From Piezodorus guildinii (taxonomy: Eukaryota; Arthropoda; Insecta; Hemiptera; Pentatomidae): DNA of 64,000 nt. Within the stretch, counting starts at the first letter, position 1; every line of letters starts with the position of its first letter. Positions 43,676-55,804 of this stretch are shown here, in pieces. The stretch spans positions 33,586,386 through 33,650,385 of the forward strand of contig CM041292.1 of NCBI GenBank assembly GCA_023052935.1, written 5' to 3'. The position numbers were made by a program, and so were the translations under genes. Under the pieces are notes generated by a model. The model saw only the letters and a list, made by a program, of their open reading frames with translations, had not been told where the DNA came from and made no database searches.

Positions 43676-44919
43676 ACCTTCTGCGGATCTGATATTTTAA
43701 TTCATTTATATTCTCCATACCTCTATAACTATTTGATAAGTAAAATGACCTATATGGAGCATTTAAACAATGAATATATATCTCAAATTTAATCCTACAT
43801 AAATCCCAGTTCCTATGAAAGATACCAGAGATCCATATAAGAGTTTACTTTTGCTTATAAGAGCGAAAATAAATGAGAAGGTTTGGCCCGTTATTTGGTA
43901 ACTGACTCAGGATGGGGCCACGGGCCCCATTGAGGCAACGGCCACCTTTTATATTCCAGTCATGTTCTTCTCCTCAAAGCTATTTCTGTGCTGGAGCTTT
44001 CTGGCTGCTCACGCTTGGAACCCACTTATTTATGAGTCGAGGATTGTGTCAACTTCTTATTATATAACACAATAAGTACAAGGAAGCTTTAAAAATTACA
44101 TTAAAAAATCAGCAATTATAAAAAACCGTTATTATGATAATTCATGAAGAGTTATTCACGAATTAATTAGTTTCGGTAGTATTTAAGCTCTCTTACCAAA
44201 CATAAAATTGTATCAATCGATTACTTGATGCAGAAAGACAACCGAAGACAGATGAAAAGGAAATGTTTTAAATTCAGTGTAGGTCGATAAAAATAAGTTA
44301 TATGAAACTGAAATTTCGTATTTTAGAACCATATATGTTTGAGATCTAATAAAAAAATTTTCACCGTGATTAGTGAAAGCATTTTTTATCTTTTTAGGAT
44401 TAAAATTATATATTTCAATTCACAAACGTATAAAATAATAAAATAAGTAAATTGGATCTATTTATAACAAAGTTTTTACAGTGGCTAAGTTTAGGTTAAA
44501 AGGTGCCACGGCTATCTTTTTTTCTTAAGTTTTGTTGGATCATTTGGAATAGTTTTTAACGAAGGAATATGGCCTAGTGGATTACGATGTTTATTGTTGT
44601 TTAAAGGCAATTTCTCAAACATATGGAATATTGTTGTCTTTATGATAATTCAATGATATTAGAGAAAAAACAACATTAAAGTACATTACTTACACAGAGC
44701 AATGGTAAGTTCATTACTGTCAACATTAGTGTCTTTAGATTGTCGAAGTGTTCTACTTTTCCTCAACAAGTGGAGGGGACATGCCCAGCCCGGGGTTCCT
44801 ATAGTAGACTGTTTTTTTTGTGATTTTAATTTTTTTTTTTTTTTTTGTAAATATCGTACAAATGTGGTTTCATAGCATTATTCGATAATGTCATATTAAA
44901 AACAATTGTAATATGTCTG
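43676..44919. other. Mostly unrecognised DNA
   Basis: A GC-richer patch at 43880-44040 (GGATGGGGCCACGGGCCCCA) has a short palindrome GGGGCCACGGGCCCC but no known family. TATATGAAACTGAAATTTCG at 44290 is a faint family A trace. T runs lie at 44830-44846. Confidence 0.35.
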
Positions 44920-45680
44920 AAAAAATCTGGTGCGGGTAACACACGACTTTCACTTATCTTCATTTTTAAATACACTTGAAGATAAAAACAAGTGAAACTA
45001 TTAAAGAATCTGTTAGATTTATCGGCTTTTCATCACTCTTTACTTTACAAGCTCTTGTGTATTAGATCATATTTTTTTCTAAAATCTTTAGCTTTCCAAC
45101 GTTATATTATAAGTGTATATTACTGTTGCTATGTTAAAAAAAATTTGCATTAAGAAAAATTTTTTTAAGTTTTCTCCTTCAGTTGTTTTTTTAATTCGCA
45201 CTTACATATTTAGCTGTTATTTATCAACGCTAAGAAGATAATTTGGTTATTTTTATAGAATCTACAAAATTTAAAGGTACTTTAGAGGAAGAAAATTTAA
45301 AATATCGGCGTTTAAGCCCTGTCAGATCATTTTAATCAGAGTGAAACCTACATGACGTTTAAGCCTATTTAATTTCACATCGATATAGCGATTTTAATCA
45401 AAATCGTCGGAACCATTTTTGAGAAAATCGAAAAAAGGTGCAAAATGCAAGGTATAAAGTGGCTCTTCTGGTAAGCTCATTTTGATGAAAAAGGTTTTGT
45501 AACATTTCGGGCGTATATTTGTCTGAAATATGAAATTTCAGTTTCATAGGACTTACCGTTTCCGCCGGAGTTACCACACACACACAGATCTTTTTGTGTA
45601 TTATGTTAAAAACTGGAATTCGATAATTTTCACGATCGCAATACTTTCCCTTACTATAGATAGTAAGTGAAAGTAAAAAG
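44920..45680 (-). mobile_element. Family A copy, inverted, good ends
   Basis: Starts AAAAAATCTGGTGCGGGTAA then CACACGACTTTCACTTATC. The CA tract is short (45574-45585). It ends TTCCCTTACTATAGATAGTA then AGTGAAAGTAAAA. The copy has internal deletions of about 150 bp relative to copy 1. Confidence 0.76.
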
Positions 45681-46800
45681 CGTTATCCCTTGTCTATATT
45701 CAAATTTCATATCTTGTTTGCTAATCCTAAGCATTTCTAAAGTGATTTGGTTTTCCATTTAACGTCACTTAATGCTACTGTTGCTTATCGGACCATGCTA
45801 CAGTAGAATCCAAAATTTTAGTGAAATGAAAATATTTGTGAAGCCTTGGCATTTAATAAGAATTATACATGCTCTTCGCAGACAAATTTAATATTTTAAC
45901 TGATATAATTAACACGAGTATGATATGATTAACAGCTAATGATGATCAAGACCAATCTTAAAATTGGTCATTTTTTAACATTTCTAAAATAATGATATTG
46001 AAGGTCAGATGAGTCGCTTAAGATTGAGTTTCGATAGCTGTGGCGTTTTGCATGATCTATAGGTGATACGGTGTAGACCACTGAAATTCTAAAGATATAT
46101 CTAATATTTAGGATTTAAAGATTTATTTTTCTATAACTTAGGGGTCTTAGCCACTGAAATGAGGGGTCGAAAGGTTCCGTTTGTTGGTAACCACTGATCT
46201 AACGAATCATTTATCTTATTTGTGTTATAGAACAGAAATAATGTTGGTATATGATATAACATGATATGTACTTATCTAAAAGATAATAAATAATCTTAAA
46301 GTATTTCCTCAATCTTCGAATCTGAGGTTAAAAACTGAAGGTCATGCTTGGTGTAATCACGTCGAGTTCCGAGGAAGATTCCGAGTTTCCCTGAGATCCC
46401 TTAGAAAGCTGAAGGAGGCTGACCCCTGAGAAGGAAAGTGGCCGGAGGATTGACACCGACGACCCTCAATGTTTACTCGCTCATTATAAATTATAGAAGC
46501 AGTGAGTGTGCACCTGCTCTGGGGCTCAAAGGGCGTTTGGAAATCGAAGGACGGTATCCGACTATTCAATCGGACACAAGGTTCTCCTCTATCAATAGCA
46601 TTAGAACAATGAATAGTTACATATCTATTGTGTCTATCTATATACTATCGCCAGTTTCACAACCGATTTTCAAGCAGGGAAAAAAACTGTGCAATGATTT
46701 CAGTGTATCCTTTTAGAACCAAATCACTAATGTTTACACCCAGCAACCATAAAACATGCAGATATATATTATACGATCCATTAGCATTACAATAACTGTT
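45681..46800. other. Mixed DNA with a SINE-1 tail and a GC-rich patch
   Basis: ATTTAACGTCACTTAATGCT, then TTATCGGACCATGCTACAGT (45755-45805) is an inverted SINE-1 tail. The patch at 46350-46600 (GATTGACACCGACGACCCTC, CTCTGGGGCTCAAAGGGCGT) has short open frames on both strands but no recognised product. Confidence 0.4.
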
Positions 46801-46804
46801 AAAG

Positions 46805-46860
46805 GTTAGAAAGGATGGAGGCCATCTTCTTTTCACATGCCTTGATGGTCTGTTTATGTG
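46805..46860 (-). pseudogene. jockey-like LINE C-terminal scrap
   Basis: The minus frame reads NRPSRHVKRRWPPSFLTF, matching NPPRRLKRRWPRDLLTK of the 16-kb copy. The remaining flanks do not align, so it is an old and much diverged remnant. Confidence 0.5.
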
Positions 46861-47014
46861 GAAATCAATTGATTTGGGAGTAAGTATAAAAATACGTATA
46901 CGAAGGTGTTTATGAGGACATAAATACACTTCTTATCTTTTACCTGGTAGAATCTCACAGTCATTCTAATTTTTGTTTAAATAATAGCTTATTATTTTCT
47001 TCTTTTATCATAAA

Positions 47015-47715
47015 TATTTTTTTTATTATTTATAGTAATTTACAACTGTATTAAAGAACACAATAAGTAAATATGAAGAATGAAAAATAAAAGTCATTAA
47101 AATGTCTTGAGAAAGAACTACCTAGTGGTAGCACTTCACTAACTACTAAGGCAGTAAGTCATGAGGCCACCTTCTTTTCAGTCGCCTTGGAGGGTTATCA
47201 GGGATATCTAAGGAAGATAAATTACGGACAAGTGGGTTTGTATGGCCAGGTAGTTTAGAATGAAAAGAGGAGTATCTATCACGAGCTAGGTTTGCAACAA
47301 ATTAGATGTTTAGGTCATTATGGAGGGTTTGATTTTTGACAAAATAAGGGGCATTCAGGATTTTATGAAGGATTTTGGATTGTAAGGACTAGATGCGGGA
47401 TGAATCCGATTGTTTTCGTAGAGCCCCAAAACTCGATTCATATGTCCAAATAGGTCTGGTAATATTATAAATAGTATAGTAAATGGTAATATAATATAGT
47501 AAATGGGTAAATATAATATAGTAAATGGGTCTTTTGCAATATACTGAAAGTTTTGAAACGTTGTCTAGTAAGTGTTGTATAATCGATATCTTCGAGCAGT
47601 TTCTTGTCGTTTCAGTCTCGTGTGAGGATTCCAAGTAAGGTGCTTGTCAAGATGGAGACCTAGGTATCGGATTTGTTCAACAGGAGTAAGGGTAATGTTA
47701 TTAAAGGATACTACC
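47015..47715 (-). mobile_element. jockey-like LINE, 5'-truncated and rearranged
   Basis: The T-rich tail and TTTATAGTAATTTACAACTG mark the minus-strand 3' end. The match to the 16-kb copy continues through GGATTTTGGATTGTAAGGAC and AAGATGGAGACCTAGGTATC to about 47712. The frame is broken in many places. Near 47460-47530 a unit around TATAGTAAATGG occurs three times in tandem where other copies have a single block. An imperfect CATAAA duplication may flank it. Confidence 0.85.
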
Positions 47716-48463
47716 ATAAACATATTGCTAAAACATTTGATTGTCCAGAACCTTTTTTATTTTTTTTTTTTTTTTACTTTTGTTGTATTATTCATTTGAA
47801 CGAATGTCAACACTTATTAATCGGCTTTCAAAAGAGAATATTTATTCACCTCTGCAGCATTTCACTACTTTAGAATAATTCAGTCTTTACTAAGATGTGG
47901 TAGTGTGATTTTTGTATTTTTTTTAAATTAATTTTAACCTGCCGAACGGGGTCCAGGATTCGTTTTGATATTTTTTGAAATCCAAAGTTTAACTCTCATT
48001 TTCGAACGACAGACCTTTAATATTTAGTTATGAAAGATATTTATAAATAAAATAACTTTGGAGATGTTTTTTATGTTTGGAGAGTTTTGCGTAGAGAATC
48101 TGTAAGAAAGTCATCAGCGGTAATTATTACAGTCATAAAAAACACGCTCGTGATTAAACGCATATAAGCAAATAATAGTATTTTTTATATATTTTAATAG
48201 CAAACTGCAATGGCACGAAAATATACTTATAAACGATATGTCAATAGCATACATGAATGCTAAAATAAAGCTGGGAGACTTCCTCTGTTAAATTAAAGTT
48301 GCCTATAAATGGGTGCTGTAGGAAATTTCCTTCGCTATGCCTGTCATGTCTGCTGCTGTAGTTTTCTCTCCCACGTTTGATTATCGTAAGATAACTTCTG
48401 ACAGTTGCTAATGAGAGGAAAAATAAATAAAACAAAATTCTGCCCTGTTTTAGAAGGAAAATA
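47716..48463. other. AT-rich DNA
   Basis: T run at 47761-47775. The short minus frame at 48241-48504 is accidental and runs into the mariner-2 derivative. Confidence 0.45.
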
Positions 48464-48935
48464 TTGGGTTGTAAAATGAGATCAAGGGTTTTTAAATGTT
48501 TCAATTTAATACTCTTTGTGTTATAAAACCATATTTTCTACATCAATAATGTTTGAAAATTCTAAAAAAAGATTAGATAAGGTGCTTTTATGCATCAGTT
48601 TCAACCGAAAACAAATTTAATTTTTGCCATTTAAATATTTCTTTTTTAAAATTTCTGAGAAGGAAATTCAACTGCACAGACGGACAATTTTCAGTGTGTA
48701 TGGAAATGATAACTTAGGAGAAAGGACCGTCCGTAAGTGGTTTGCTTGGTTCAGTATCCGAAATTTTGACTTGGCAGACGCAGGTCAGCTGTAGATGATG
48801 ACCAAATTCAACCGAAACGATGAAAAATGGCAACATGTATCTAATAAATCAAAATGGATTAAATATATTTACAAGAAACTGAAGTTTTATTGAAATCACC
48901 TGTAAAAAGAAATATGAACTTTTTTTACAACCAAA
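48464..48935 (+). mobile_element. mariner-2 deletion derivative with both ends
   Basis: Left end TTGGGTTGTAAAATGAGATC and right end read inward TTTGGTTGTAAAAAAAGTTC, each flanked by TA (48462-48463 and 48936-48937). At 472 bp it keeps only a piece of the transposase on the plus strand: GERTVRKWFAWFSIRNFDL from the helix-turn-helix, with a stop soon after. This is the best definition of the family shared with 20.7 and 39.5 kb. Confidence 0.82.
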
Positions 48936-50035
48936 TAATATTTGTTGTACAATGCTGAGAGAAATAAGATAAAAAATTCCAATGAAGCACGATATCCAGT
49001 TGATTTATTGATTGACAAGTGCATTTTGTTTTAATGACAGATTAATTCTCCATAGCAAAATCTTTGATGTGAAACGACTTACGTAAAAAAATATTACACA
49101 CTTATATTATATTATATATAATAACTATCGCCTCTAGTAAGTCAATGAGATCTTGTATAACGGTTAATATCGGGAAGTTAAAATTCTCTGAAGTAATTGG
49201 AAGTACCATGAAATACCGTTTTAATAATCGTAATTTTTTTGCTATTAATCAGACATAAAATAGTTGTTCGTTCTGATCGTAAAGATTGGTTTCTTTACTC
49301 ATTCTGTGTTACGACCGTAAATTAAATTTCTTACTCTTCAAGCTTCTCTATCAGCATTCTGTGTAGAAAACTTTATAAAGATTTCTTTCTCCTTCTAACT
49401 TTTATCTTTTCTTTTTTTTTTTTCTAAAAAAACACACAAAAGTACAGAGATAAATGAGGAATAATTAAACTTGAGTTTATATCAAAACATAAAGAATGAA
49501 TAACAGATGGGAGACATAAGGTCAATGTAACTGAAAAGTGTGGGTGAAGCAACGAGGCAATCTACTACAAGATTTTGACCAGTGCTTTCCTTTTGAGTCA
49601 TGGTTCATTGTTCCAAAGCTTATTCCTCAACAGTCCATATCCGAAAATATTTGGCATATTATTTTTTTGTTACAGATATAAATTAAAAGATTATTAAAAT
49701 TAATTGTAAAAGTTATAAATTTTCAATATTAAATCACGTAAATCAACCTTTTCATGTTACGGACTAAGCTAACTACGTGTATAATAACTCTAAAAAACTA
49801 AAATATTTAAACGAATCTCATAGTAGACACTATTTAGCGAAACATCTGCCCAACACACTATCAAATCATTTTAAGGATGTCTAACATAGCAAAAAATCAA
49901 GAAATTGCACCATACTTGTATAGCATGGTTGTAAAAAACACCTATCAAGAATCACTAGAAAAAAAAATTAACGTCGTTACAAATGACTCTGTTAGAGGTG
50001 TATTATTTGTGACTCCTAAATGCAATTTTTTACCT
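48936..50035. other. AT-rich DNA
   Basis: No gene or repeat that I can name. The 74-codon frame at 49877-50101 starts in unrecognised sequence and ends in a family A scrap. Confidence 0.45.
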
Positions 50036-50039
50036 ACGA

Positions 50040-50150
50040 AAAACATTTGGTTTCATTCACTTTTCATTAATCTCTTTTACCTTATACAAACATGTATATA
50101 ATATTTCTTCTAAGATCTTTAGCTTTTCAACGTTATACTATACATCTATA
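50040..50150 (-). mobile_element. Family A scrap
   Basis: TCATTCACTTTTCATTAATC, CTTATACAAACATGTATATA and TTCTAAGATCTTTAGCTTTT then CAACGTTATACTATA match the inverted interior of family A. Confidence 0.5.
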
Positions 50151-50341
50151 TTAAATGAAATGAAAAGTAATTTTTATCCTGGGACGAGTAGTCCCCTAAG
50201 AATAACAAGAAGAGTACAATATACATGATAATTGTCTGGTCGTTTAAGACTTTAGTTTAACAATAAAAGGCAGATTTTGTGAAAATGAATAGTTATCATC
50301 TAAAGATTTTAAATCTTACATATGTTAGGAAGATTGATACT

Positions 50342-50885
50342 TCAGGAGATGGAGAAATAGTTGAATGTGGACAATGGTAAGGATTTACGAATGGATACAG
50401 GCAAAACATTCCAAAATAGGTTAGCACGAATAACAAAGGATTTTTTGAAGGAGACGGATCTGTGTGATGGTATATACAAGTTTATGGGTTGGGATATAGT
50501 GTTTACTGAATGGACAGAGGAACAAGTTATAAGCATATCAAGAATATAAGGAGGTTTTTTAGTTTTGAAAAATCGGAAGAGACTAACACCTAGGATGTAC
50601 TGCCTACGGAAAGAGGGATACAGCCAATTCAACTCGGTATACCTTCTAGAAACATGGGAGCGTCTGGGGATTCTACATGTGAATCTATTAAAACAATTCA
50701 TAAGTCTTTTGAGTATCATATCGAATTTTCAGACAGCCTGCCATATACGAGGCAACTGTAGTCAAACTGGGGGAAAATGAGCGAAGAGACGAGTAGCATA
50801 CGGGTTTTAGGTGGGATAGAATCACGAAATATTAGAAATTGTTTTAGGATAGCGATGGATTTTCGGGTGATTTGCGAAATATGAT
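50342..50885 (-). pseudogene. LINE reverse transcriptase C-terminus (group K), best copy
   Basis: From the minus-strand 5' side: FRDSIPPKTRMLLVSSLIFP then QFDYSCLVYGRLSEN (the P..R..L..SLIFP..DY..VY block), a stop, then RYTELNWLYPSFRRQYILGV, SLFRFFKTKKPPYILDM, INLYIPSHRSVSFKKSFVIR and ANLFWNVLPVSIRKSLPLST with the final FNYFSIS. This order is the standard C-terminal region of LINE RT proteins. No poly(A) tail or target duplication is evident, so it is old. Confidence 0.8.
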
Positions 50886-50929
50886 ATGATATTACTGTTC
50901 TTTACTCACGTTCAAAACAAAATATGGTA

Positions 50930-51250
50930 CGACTTTCACTTACCTCTGTGTTTAAAATCAATTGAAAAACAATAAAATAAAGTTCGAGGGGAAAGAAGGC
51001 TTAATAATTATATTGGGTTTCGATAGGAACATGTGATTCATTAAATTGTCAGTTACGATACTACCTATAATAATCTCTTTGTTTTAACCGCTTACCTCTC
51101 ATCACTTTCTATTACCCTTTTTCTATGATCGTTTTCTAAAATATTTAACTACATTACTGTTCTTAAATAAAGTTTGGCCATATCTACTTTAGTTCGTTAT
51201 CAAATTCGTTCAGCTTGTATTTGACCGCTTTCTATGAACTCAATTCGCGA
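50930..51250 (-). mobile_element. Family A fragment, diverged (3' side)
   Basis: TACGACTTTCACTTACCTCT, GGAACATGTGATTCATTAAA, CTCATCACTTTCTATTACCC and TTCGTTATCAAATTCGTTCA are the inverted family A order from its 3' end to the middle. Confidence 0.62.
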
Positions 51251-51334
51251 AACAATGGATAACTAACATTTAATGTAGAACTTTGCAGATAGAAGTGGAA
51301 TTTTTAAAGAGGTGAAAAATCCTTCTTTATGCTG

Positions 51335-51482
51335 TTCTTCAGAGGGACGGACAACGGTGGTCCAGATACTCGTTAAAGATACCCATCATAATTAAATCTG
51401 GATAGGCAAAATTTAGGACTTCCACTTTAACACCGTCCGATAGCTACAATTGCATAAAATGTCGTTAGATGAATAAAAATAA
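51335..51482 (+). repeat. SINE-1 body and tail
   Basis: CAGATACTCGTTAAAGATAC, AAATCTGGATAGGCAAAATT, TAGGACTTCCACTTTAACAC and CGTCCGATAGCTACA followed by an A-rich end. The tRNA-like head is missing. Confidence 0.72.
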
Positions 51483-51754
51483 CTATCCCTAAAATTTAAA
51501 ACTTGTACAAGAAGGTATTTATTCCAATACTCTTAAAGAAATCAAATATTGTTAATGCTCTTCGGCATATGTACTTTAAGCTCATTATTTTCGATTAAAA
51601 ATTGACCAATTTAAATTTGTCCGTGTAGAGCGTGTGACTTTTATTAAAAGGAAAAGCTTTACGAATATTTTACGTTAAGGTAATATCGGACACGCATGAC
51701 ATCTTATACGGATCTTCAAGGGTCATGGGACCACTAGTTGGGACCGCTGTTGTA

Positions 51755-51868
51755 GATTATTTCATGAAACACATGTTTCTATCGAAACGCAATACAATTT
51801 ACAGTTTTTAAATTTATTTTAATCACGGAGGTAAGTGAAATTCGTGTGTTGTCCTCACCGGATTTATT
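51755..51868 (+). mobile_element. Family A 3' terminus fragment
   Basis: TTTCATGAAACACATGTTTC, then CACGGAGGTAAGTGAAATTC and TGTCCTCACCGGATTTATT give the last 110 bp with one change in the inverted 12-mer. Confidence 0.68.
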
Positions 51869-53228
51869 ATTTTTGTGTGAATAATACTTAATGAGATACA
51901 CATGACATATTATTCAGAAAGACTAAGAATTTTCTTTGATCGTTACTCCTGTATTGTCAATATCTGCAAACAATAGTATAACTTTCACCGGGCGAATGAA
52001 CAATCCTTCATATACGACATATTTGTTTTGTTGATCCTGGAAGCAATGTGCCTTATCTCCTTCAGGGTGGGGGCAGCCATTGGAAACCTTTACGTCCTTG
52101 GGGCGTCTAGTTAAAGATCAGTTGCTGTAAGTAGAGGGTGCGGCTTGCCGAGGAATTCAAAAGAATGTATTTCATGAATGGGGTTCAGATCCTTTCCGAA
52201 CAAAGGATTAGAGAGTTTCGCGCCAAGAGGTGTCTTTCCCCTCTTTTTTTTTTAAGAAAACAAAAAGATCTCTTTGCGACTGAAGAGCGGAATGGATTTT
52301 TCGGATGAATTCCCAGAGCCATTCCGACGAATCAGACACAGTTTCTCTGCATGACATTCGCTATTTATCAGAAACGCTGACTGACATAAATTATATTCAT
52401 ATGAAAAATTTCTACTTACGTTTCAGTAATAACACGGATTTGATTCAGCAAAAGCATTTGGAAAATTGAAAGGAGTTCAAGCAACGTTATTAAGGTTCTT
52501 TGTGATCAACATATTTTATTGTAGACCTTATGATCATAAAGAAGATAAATTTACAAATATATAAAATTAAAATATCTAATTTCTTCAGTTATTCAAAAAA
52601 AAAAAAGAAAGAAAGAAATGAATAAAAATCACTAATGAAATACGTTGGTAAAATACAAATGTACAATTTCTAAGCCAAAGCCTTTAAAATTCCGGCAAAT
52701 AAGTAAACGTTATTAAATAGAAATTATATATATGCGACTGTGCTTCAATTTTTTTTCTCTATAAGATTTCCTCTTGGTCTGACTGAGGGTGCTATAATTA
52801 GAGAAATATCGAAAGATTTAGTTATGAAATTAATTTGAAGACTACAGACTATAACTGCAGATTTATGTTAGTTACATAATACATTATATGTTCTTTTGAA
52901 TTTTTATTTTACTAAATGTCAATGAAATAAAAATAATTATTATAAACTTTTATTAACCATTTATTTATGTTAATATGTGAACAGTATCATTTAATATCTA
53001 AGCCGTATTATTTATATCATATATTTTAATGAAGATCATAATGCCAATTTCTAACTAAATGGTTTTTAATAAAAACGAGTTATTATGTTATTTTATTGAA
53101 AGTTTTTTTAATTTCAATTATTTACCCGTAAATTATTATCATTAGTAATACAAAAGAATTTTATATTTTCTCAGGTTTCAAAAGTTTCTCTGAAATAATA
53201 GTGGTGATATAGATATTTATTTTATGAA
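51869..53228. other. Unrecognised DNA
   Basis: A GC-richer stretch at 52040-52380 (CAGGGTGGGGGCAGCCATTG, GGTGCGGCTTGCCGAGGAAT) has no recognised protein or repeat. A poly-A/AAAG patch lies at 52598-52615. Confidence 0.4.
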
Positions 53229-53442
53229 CATTTAAAAAAGCACACACTGCCTTCCATTCCTCATCCAATCACTTTATTTCACAAGTCTTTTATCATTTTT
53301 TCATATTAGTCGACGTTTCGGGGCTGTTTCCCCATTTTCAAGACTTATTCCTTTTCCATTATAAAATTGCTACATCATTTTTCACCCTTCATTCCATCTC
53401 ATAGCACACTGCTACTTGTCTATATTGGCTCACTGTTTCCAT

Positions 53443-53509
<67 letters not shown>

Positions 53510-53703
53510 TAGACAAGTAGCAGTGTGCTATGAGATGGAATGAAGGGTGAAAAATGATGTAGCAATTGTATAATGAAAAAGGGATAAGTCTTGAAAATGG
53601 GGAAACAGCCCCGAAACGTCGACTAGTATGAAAAAATGATAAAAGACTTGTGAAATAAAGTGATTGGATGAGGAATGGAAGGGAGTGTGTGCTTTTTTAA
53701 ATG
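53229..53703. repeat. 197-bp inverted repeat around (AT)n, with Penelope-type hairpins
   Basis: Left arm 53229-53425 and right arm 53507-53703 are near-identical reverse complements (CATTTAAAAAAGCACACACT at the outer edge, CTACTTGTCTATAT at the inner). Each arm contains GTC-TTGAAAA, a GGGG/CCCC stem and GAAACGTC-GAC (53309-53344 minus, 53588-53623 plus), the same skeleton as the hammerhead-type motif but without the CTGATGA core. The spacer is mostly (AT)n (53445-53503). Confidence 0.85.
53445..53503. repeat. (AT)n microsatellite
   Basis: About 29 perfect units at the centre of the palindrome. Confidence 0.97.
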
Positions 53704-54934
53704 TTTCTATGAAGAAAACTTCCAAAAAAAAATTAAAAAAGAAAAGAAAATATTTATTTTAATGTTATTAAACTGAAGCTTGAAATATAATATATAATGT
53801 TAAAAGGATTCGAGGATGGCTGAGGGGAGTGAATAATGCATAAAATTAATTAAATGTTGCAGATGATAAGTTATACTTTTATTAATATTTAATAGAAACT
53901 AAATGGATTTTCTATGAAAAATAAATAATGAACTTTTAAAATTAAAAAGAAACTAAACTTTTAAAATTTATTTCAAATAGGAAGCTTAGTGAAAGTTCTG
54001 AGGTACGCTACCCGACCAGATTCTAAATAGGATTAAATAGAAATTAATGATAAGTTTTTTGGAGTGAAATCGTTATAATTTAATTTTTATTTTTTTCATT
54101 ATTTTATATATTTTTATTTTTATTTGTAATTTTAACTCTTTTATTTTTTAGGGCTTTTATTTATTTTTTTTTTTCAATGTAATATCGTTGTAAGGGAAGT
54201 AAAAGGAAGGATATAATCTTTATGAGAGCATTCTATTATTAGGAGGCGTTGACTTTGTTTTGTGTTCTTTCTCAAGGTTCAGAAATGTACTGTCACTTAA
54301 ACCAGCGGATGCTGAAGGTCACCCCGATTTTAGTCGGGCTGACAAACCTGTTTCTGGTTCCACTCTTTTGATAATTTCCCTCTGAAGGTGCGAGGATGGA
54401 TACTGTTTATGTCTGTGAAAAAAGCCTTTCCTTAATGGATATCATTGTTTAGATTTTGTTTATAGTTGGCGTAATAAAAGTTTTGAAAAAAAACAACAAA
54501 AAACTGTACAATCCATGAAGGTACCATCTCTATTGTCGAGTAAGAAGATAATTACAACAAAATCACTCTACAGATCCACTAGGTTTTCCCGCTAATCTTT
54601 GAATACCTACTTTTTTCAGCGTTGGAGGACCCCTTTAGAAGCTTTTCTCTACCCCAGAGTCCCACTACAGCTGACATAAAATATCAAAATAAATACAACT
54701 GCCACAACAGGCTTCAAATCAGGGATCTATATAACGGCAGTCTAGTGTCCTTTCTAGCAGACCATCCTGATGTTTTAATAATAGTTTATTAATAAATAAA
54801 TAGTCGTTTAAATAAGTATTAAATTGAAAAGCATATTGTATGAATCATGATGGCGGCAAGATAAAAAACATAGCGAAAGAAATAGCTGAATAATGTGTCA
54901 TACATAATGATTGATAATAAGTGTTCTAATGATT
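53704..54934. other. AT-rich DNA
   Basis: No gene seen. A B-box-like or SINE-like patch near 54610-54770 (CTTCAAATCAGGGATCTATA) is too decayed to assign. Confidence 0.4.
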
Positions 54935-55241
54935 ATTTGTTTATTCATTCAACGCACCTTTGTGCTGCTGTGACGATGGGTGTTCTACAGCCTAAGCCCA
55001 AATTTCGCTATATATGTTTAATAATGATAGGGATCTTTAACTCTGACTGTATAAATCTGAGAATCTGACATCAAAAATTCTCGGAAACATCATTTTACTT
55101 CCGCTCCGAAGGTATTAAAACCAAATAAAAGGTATAACCAAGGATTTTTTTACCTCCATTTAAAAAGTCCCCCGTGTTTCTAACCCGCGACATTAGGTAT
55201 AAAATACTGTAATGCTAACCACTACACCACATGACCCACTT
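54935..55241 (-). repeat. SINE-1, full-length copy
   Basis: The minus-strand head GGTCATGTGGTGTAGTGGTT then AGCATTACAG is a good A-box, with a decayed B-box TCGCGGGTTAGAAAC. Then come GGGACTTTTTAAATGG, a GATCCCTATCATTATTAAAC block and an AATAAACAAA end. Confidence 0.8.
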
Positions 55242-55334
55242 TACCTTCATCCTATATATAGTTAACCAGTAACTCATCACCGTTCCACATTTTCAGACAT
55301 GTATAATGATAATTGATACTGTAAAAGTAATTTA

Positions 55335-55530
55335 GTAATGCTGTGGTGGTAGTCTTAGATTTTGCCTATCCAGGTTTAATTAGGATAGAGATCATTAACG
55401 AGTACCTAAAATCGCAAAAGCTAGAGAACAACATTTTACGTCTTCTTTAAAGGATAGCAGGTCCAAAGATCTCCCCCTCCCTGTAAAACATCCTAGGACC
55501 AGTCAGCAGCCGCGATTCGGACATGCAACA
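55335..55530 (-). repeat. SINE-1, partial copy
   Basis: On the minus strand TGGTCCTAGGATGTTTTACA, GGTACTCGTTAATGATCTCT and ATCCTAATTAAACCTGGATA then GGCAAAATCTAAGAC are shared. The tRNA-like head has been lost to CGCGGCTGCTGACTGG-type sequence. Confidence 0.72.
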
Positions 55531-55804
55531 TTTTGATTTATATTAATTTTAGGCATCACAACACAGGACACGCTTTTAGTATTTCTAATTAAATTAAACC
55601 ATTACATTTGCAGTTGCATTACTATGAGCAGTTGAAGTTTTTGTTTTCTCTCCAATTTCATTTAATTTTCCATAAAGATAATAATATCCATTCATTTAAT
55701 TATTTATTCTTATTTATTTACTTTGATATTTAATTAATTTAATTTTTTTATGATATAATTTTGTAATGATAATAATTAATATTGAAAAAGTTATATAATA
55801 ATAA
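55531..55804. other. AT-rich spacer
   Basis: Nothing recognised. Confidence 0.4.

Noticed and set aside
46357..46716. Overlapping frames on both strands in a GC-richer patch
   Set aside because: Neither has a recognised motif, they exclude each other, and no splice signals are evident.
50361..50780. Forward frames of 62 and 71 codons
   Set aside because: They are antisense to the group K LINE C-terminus.
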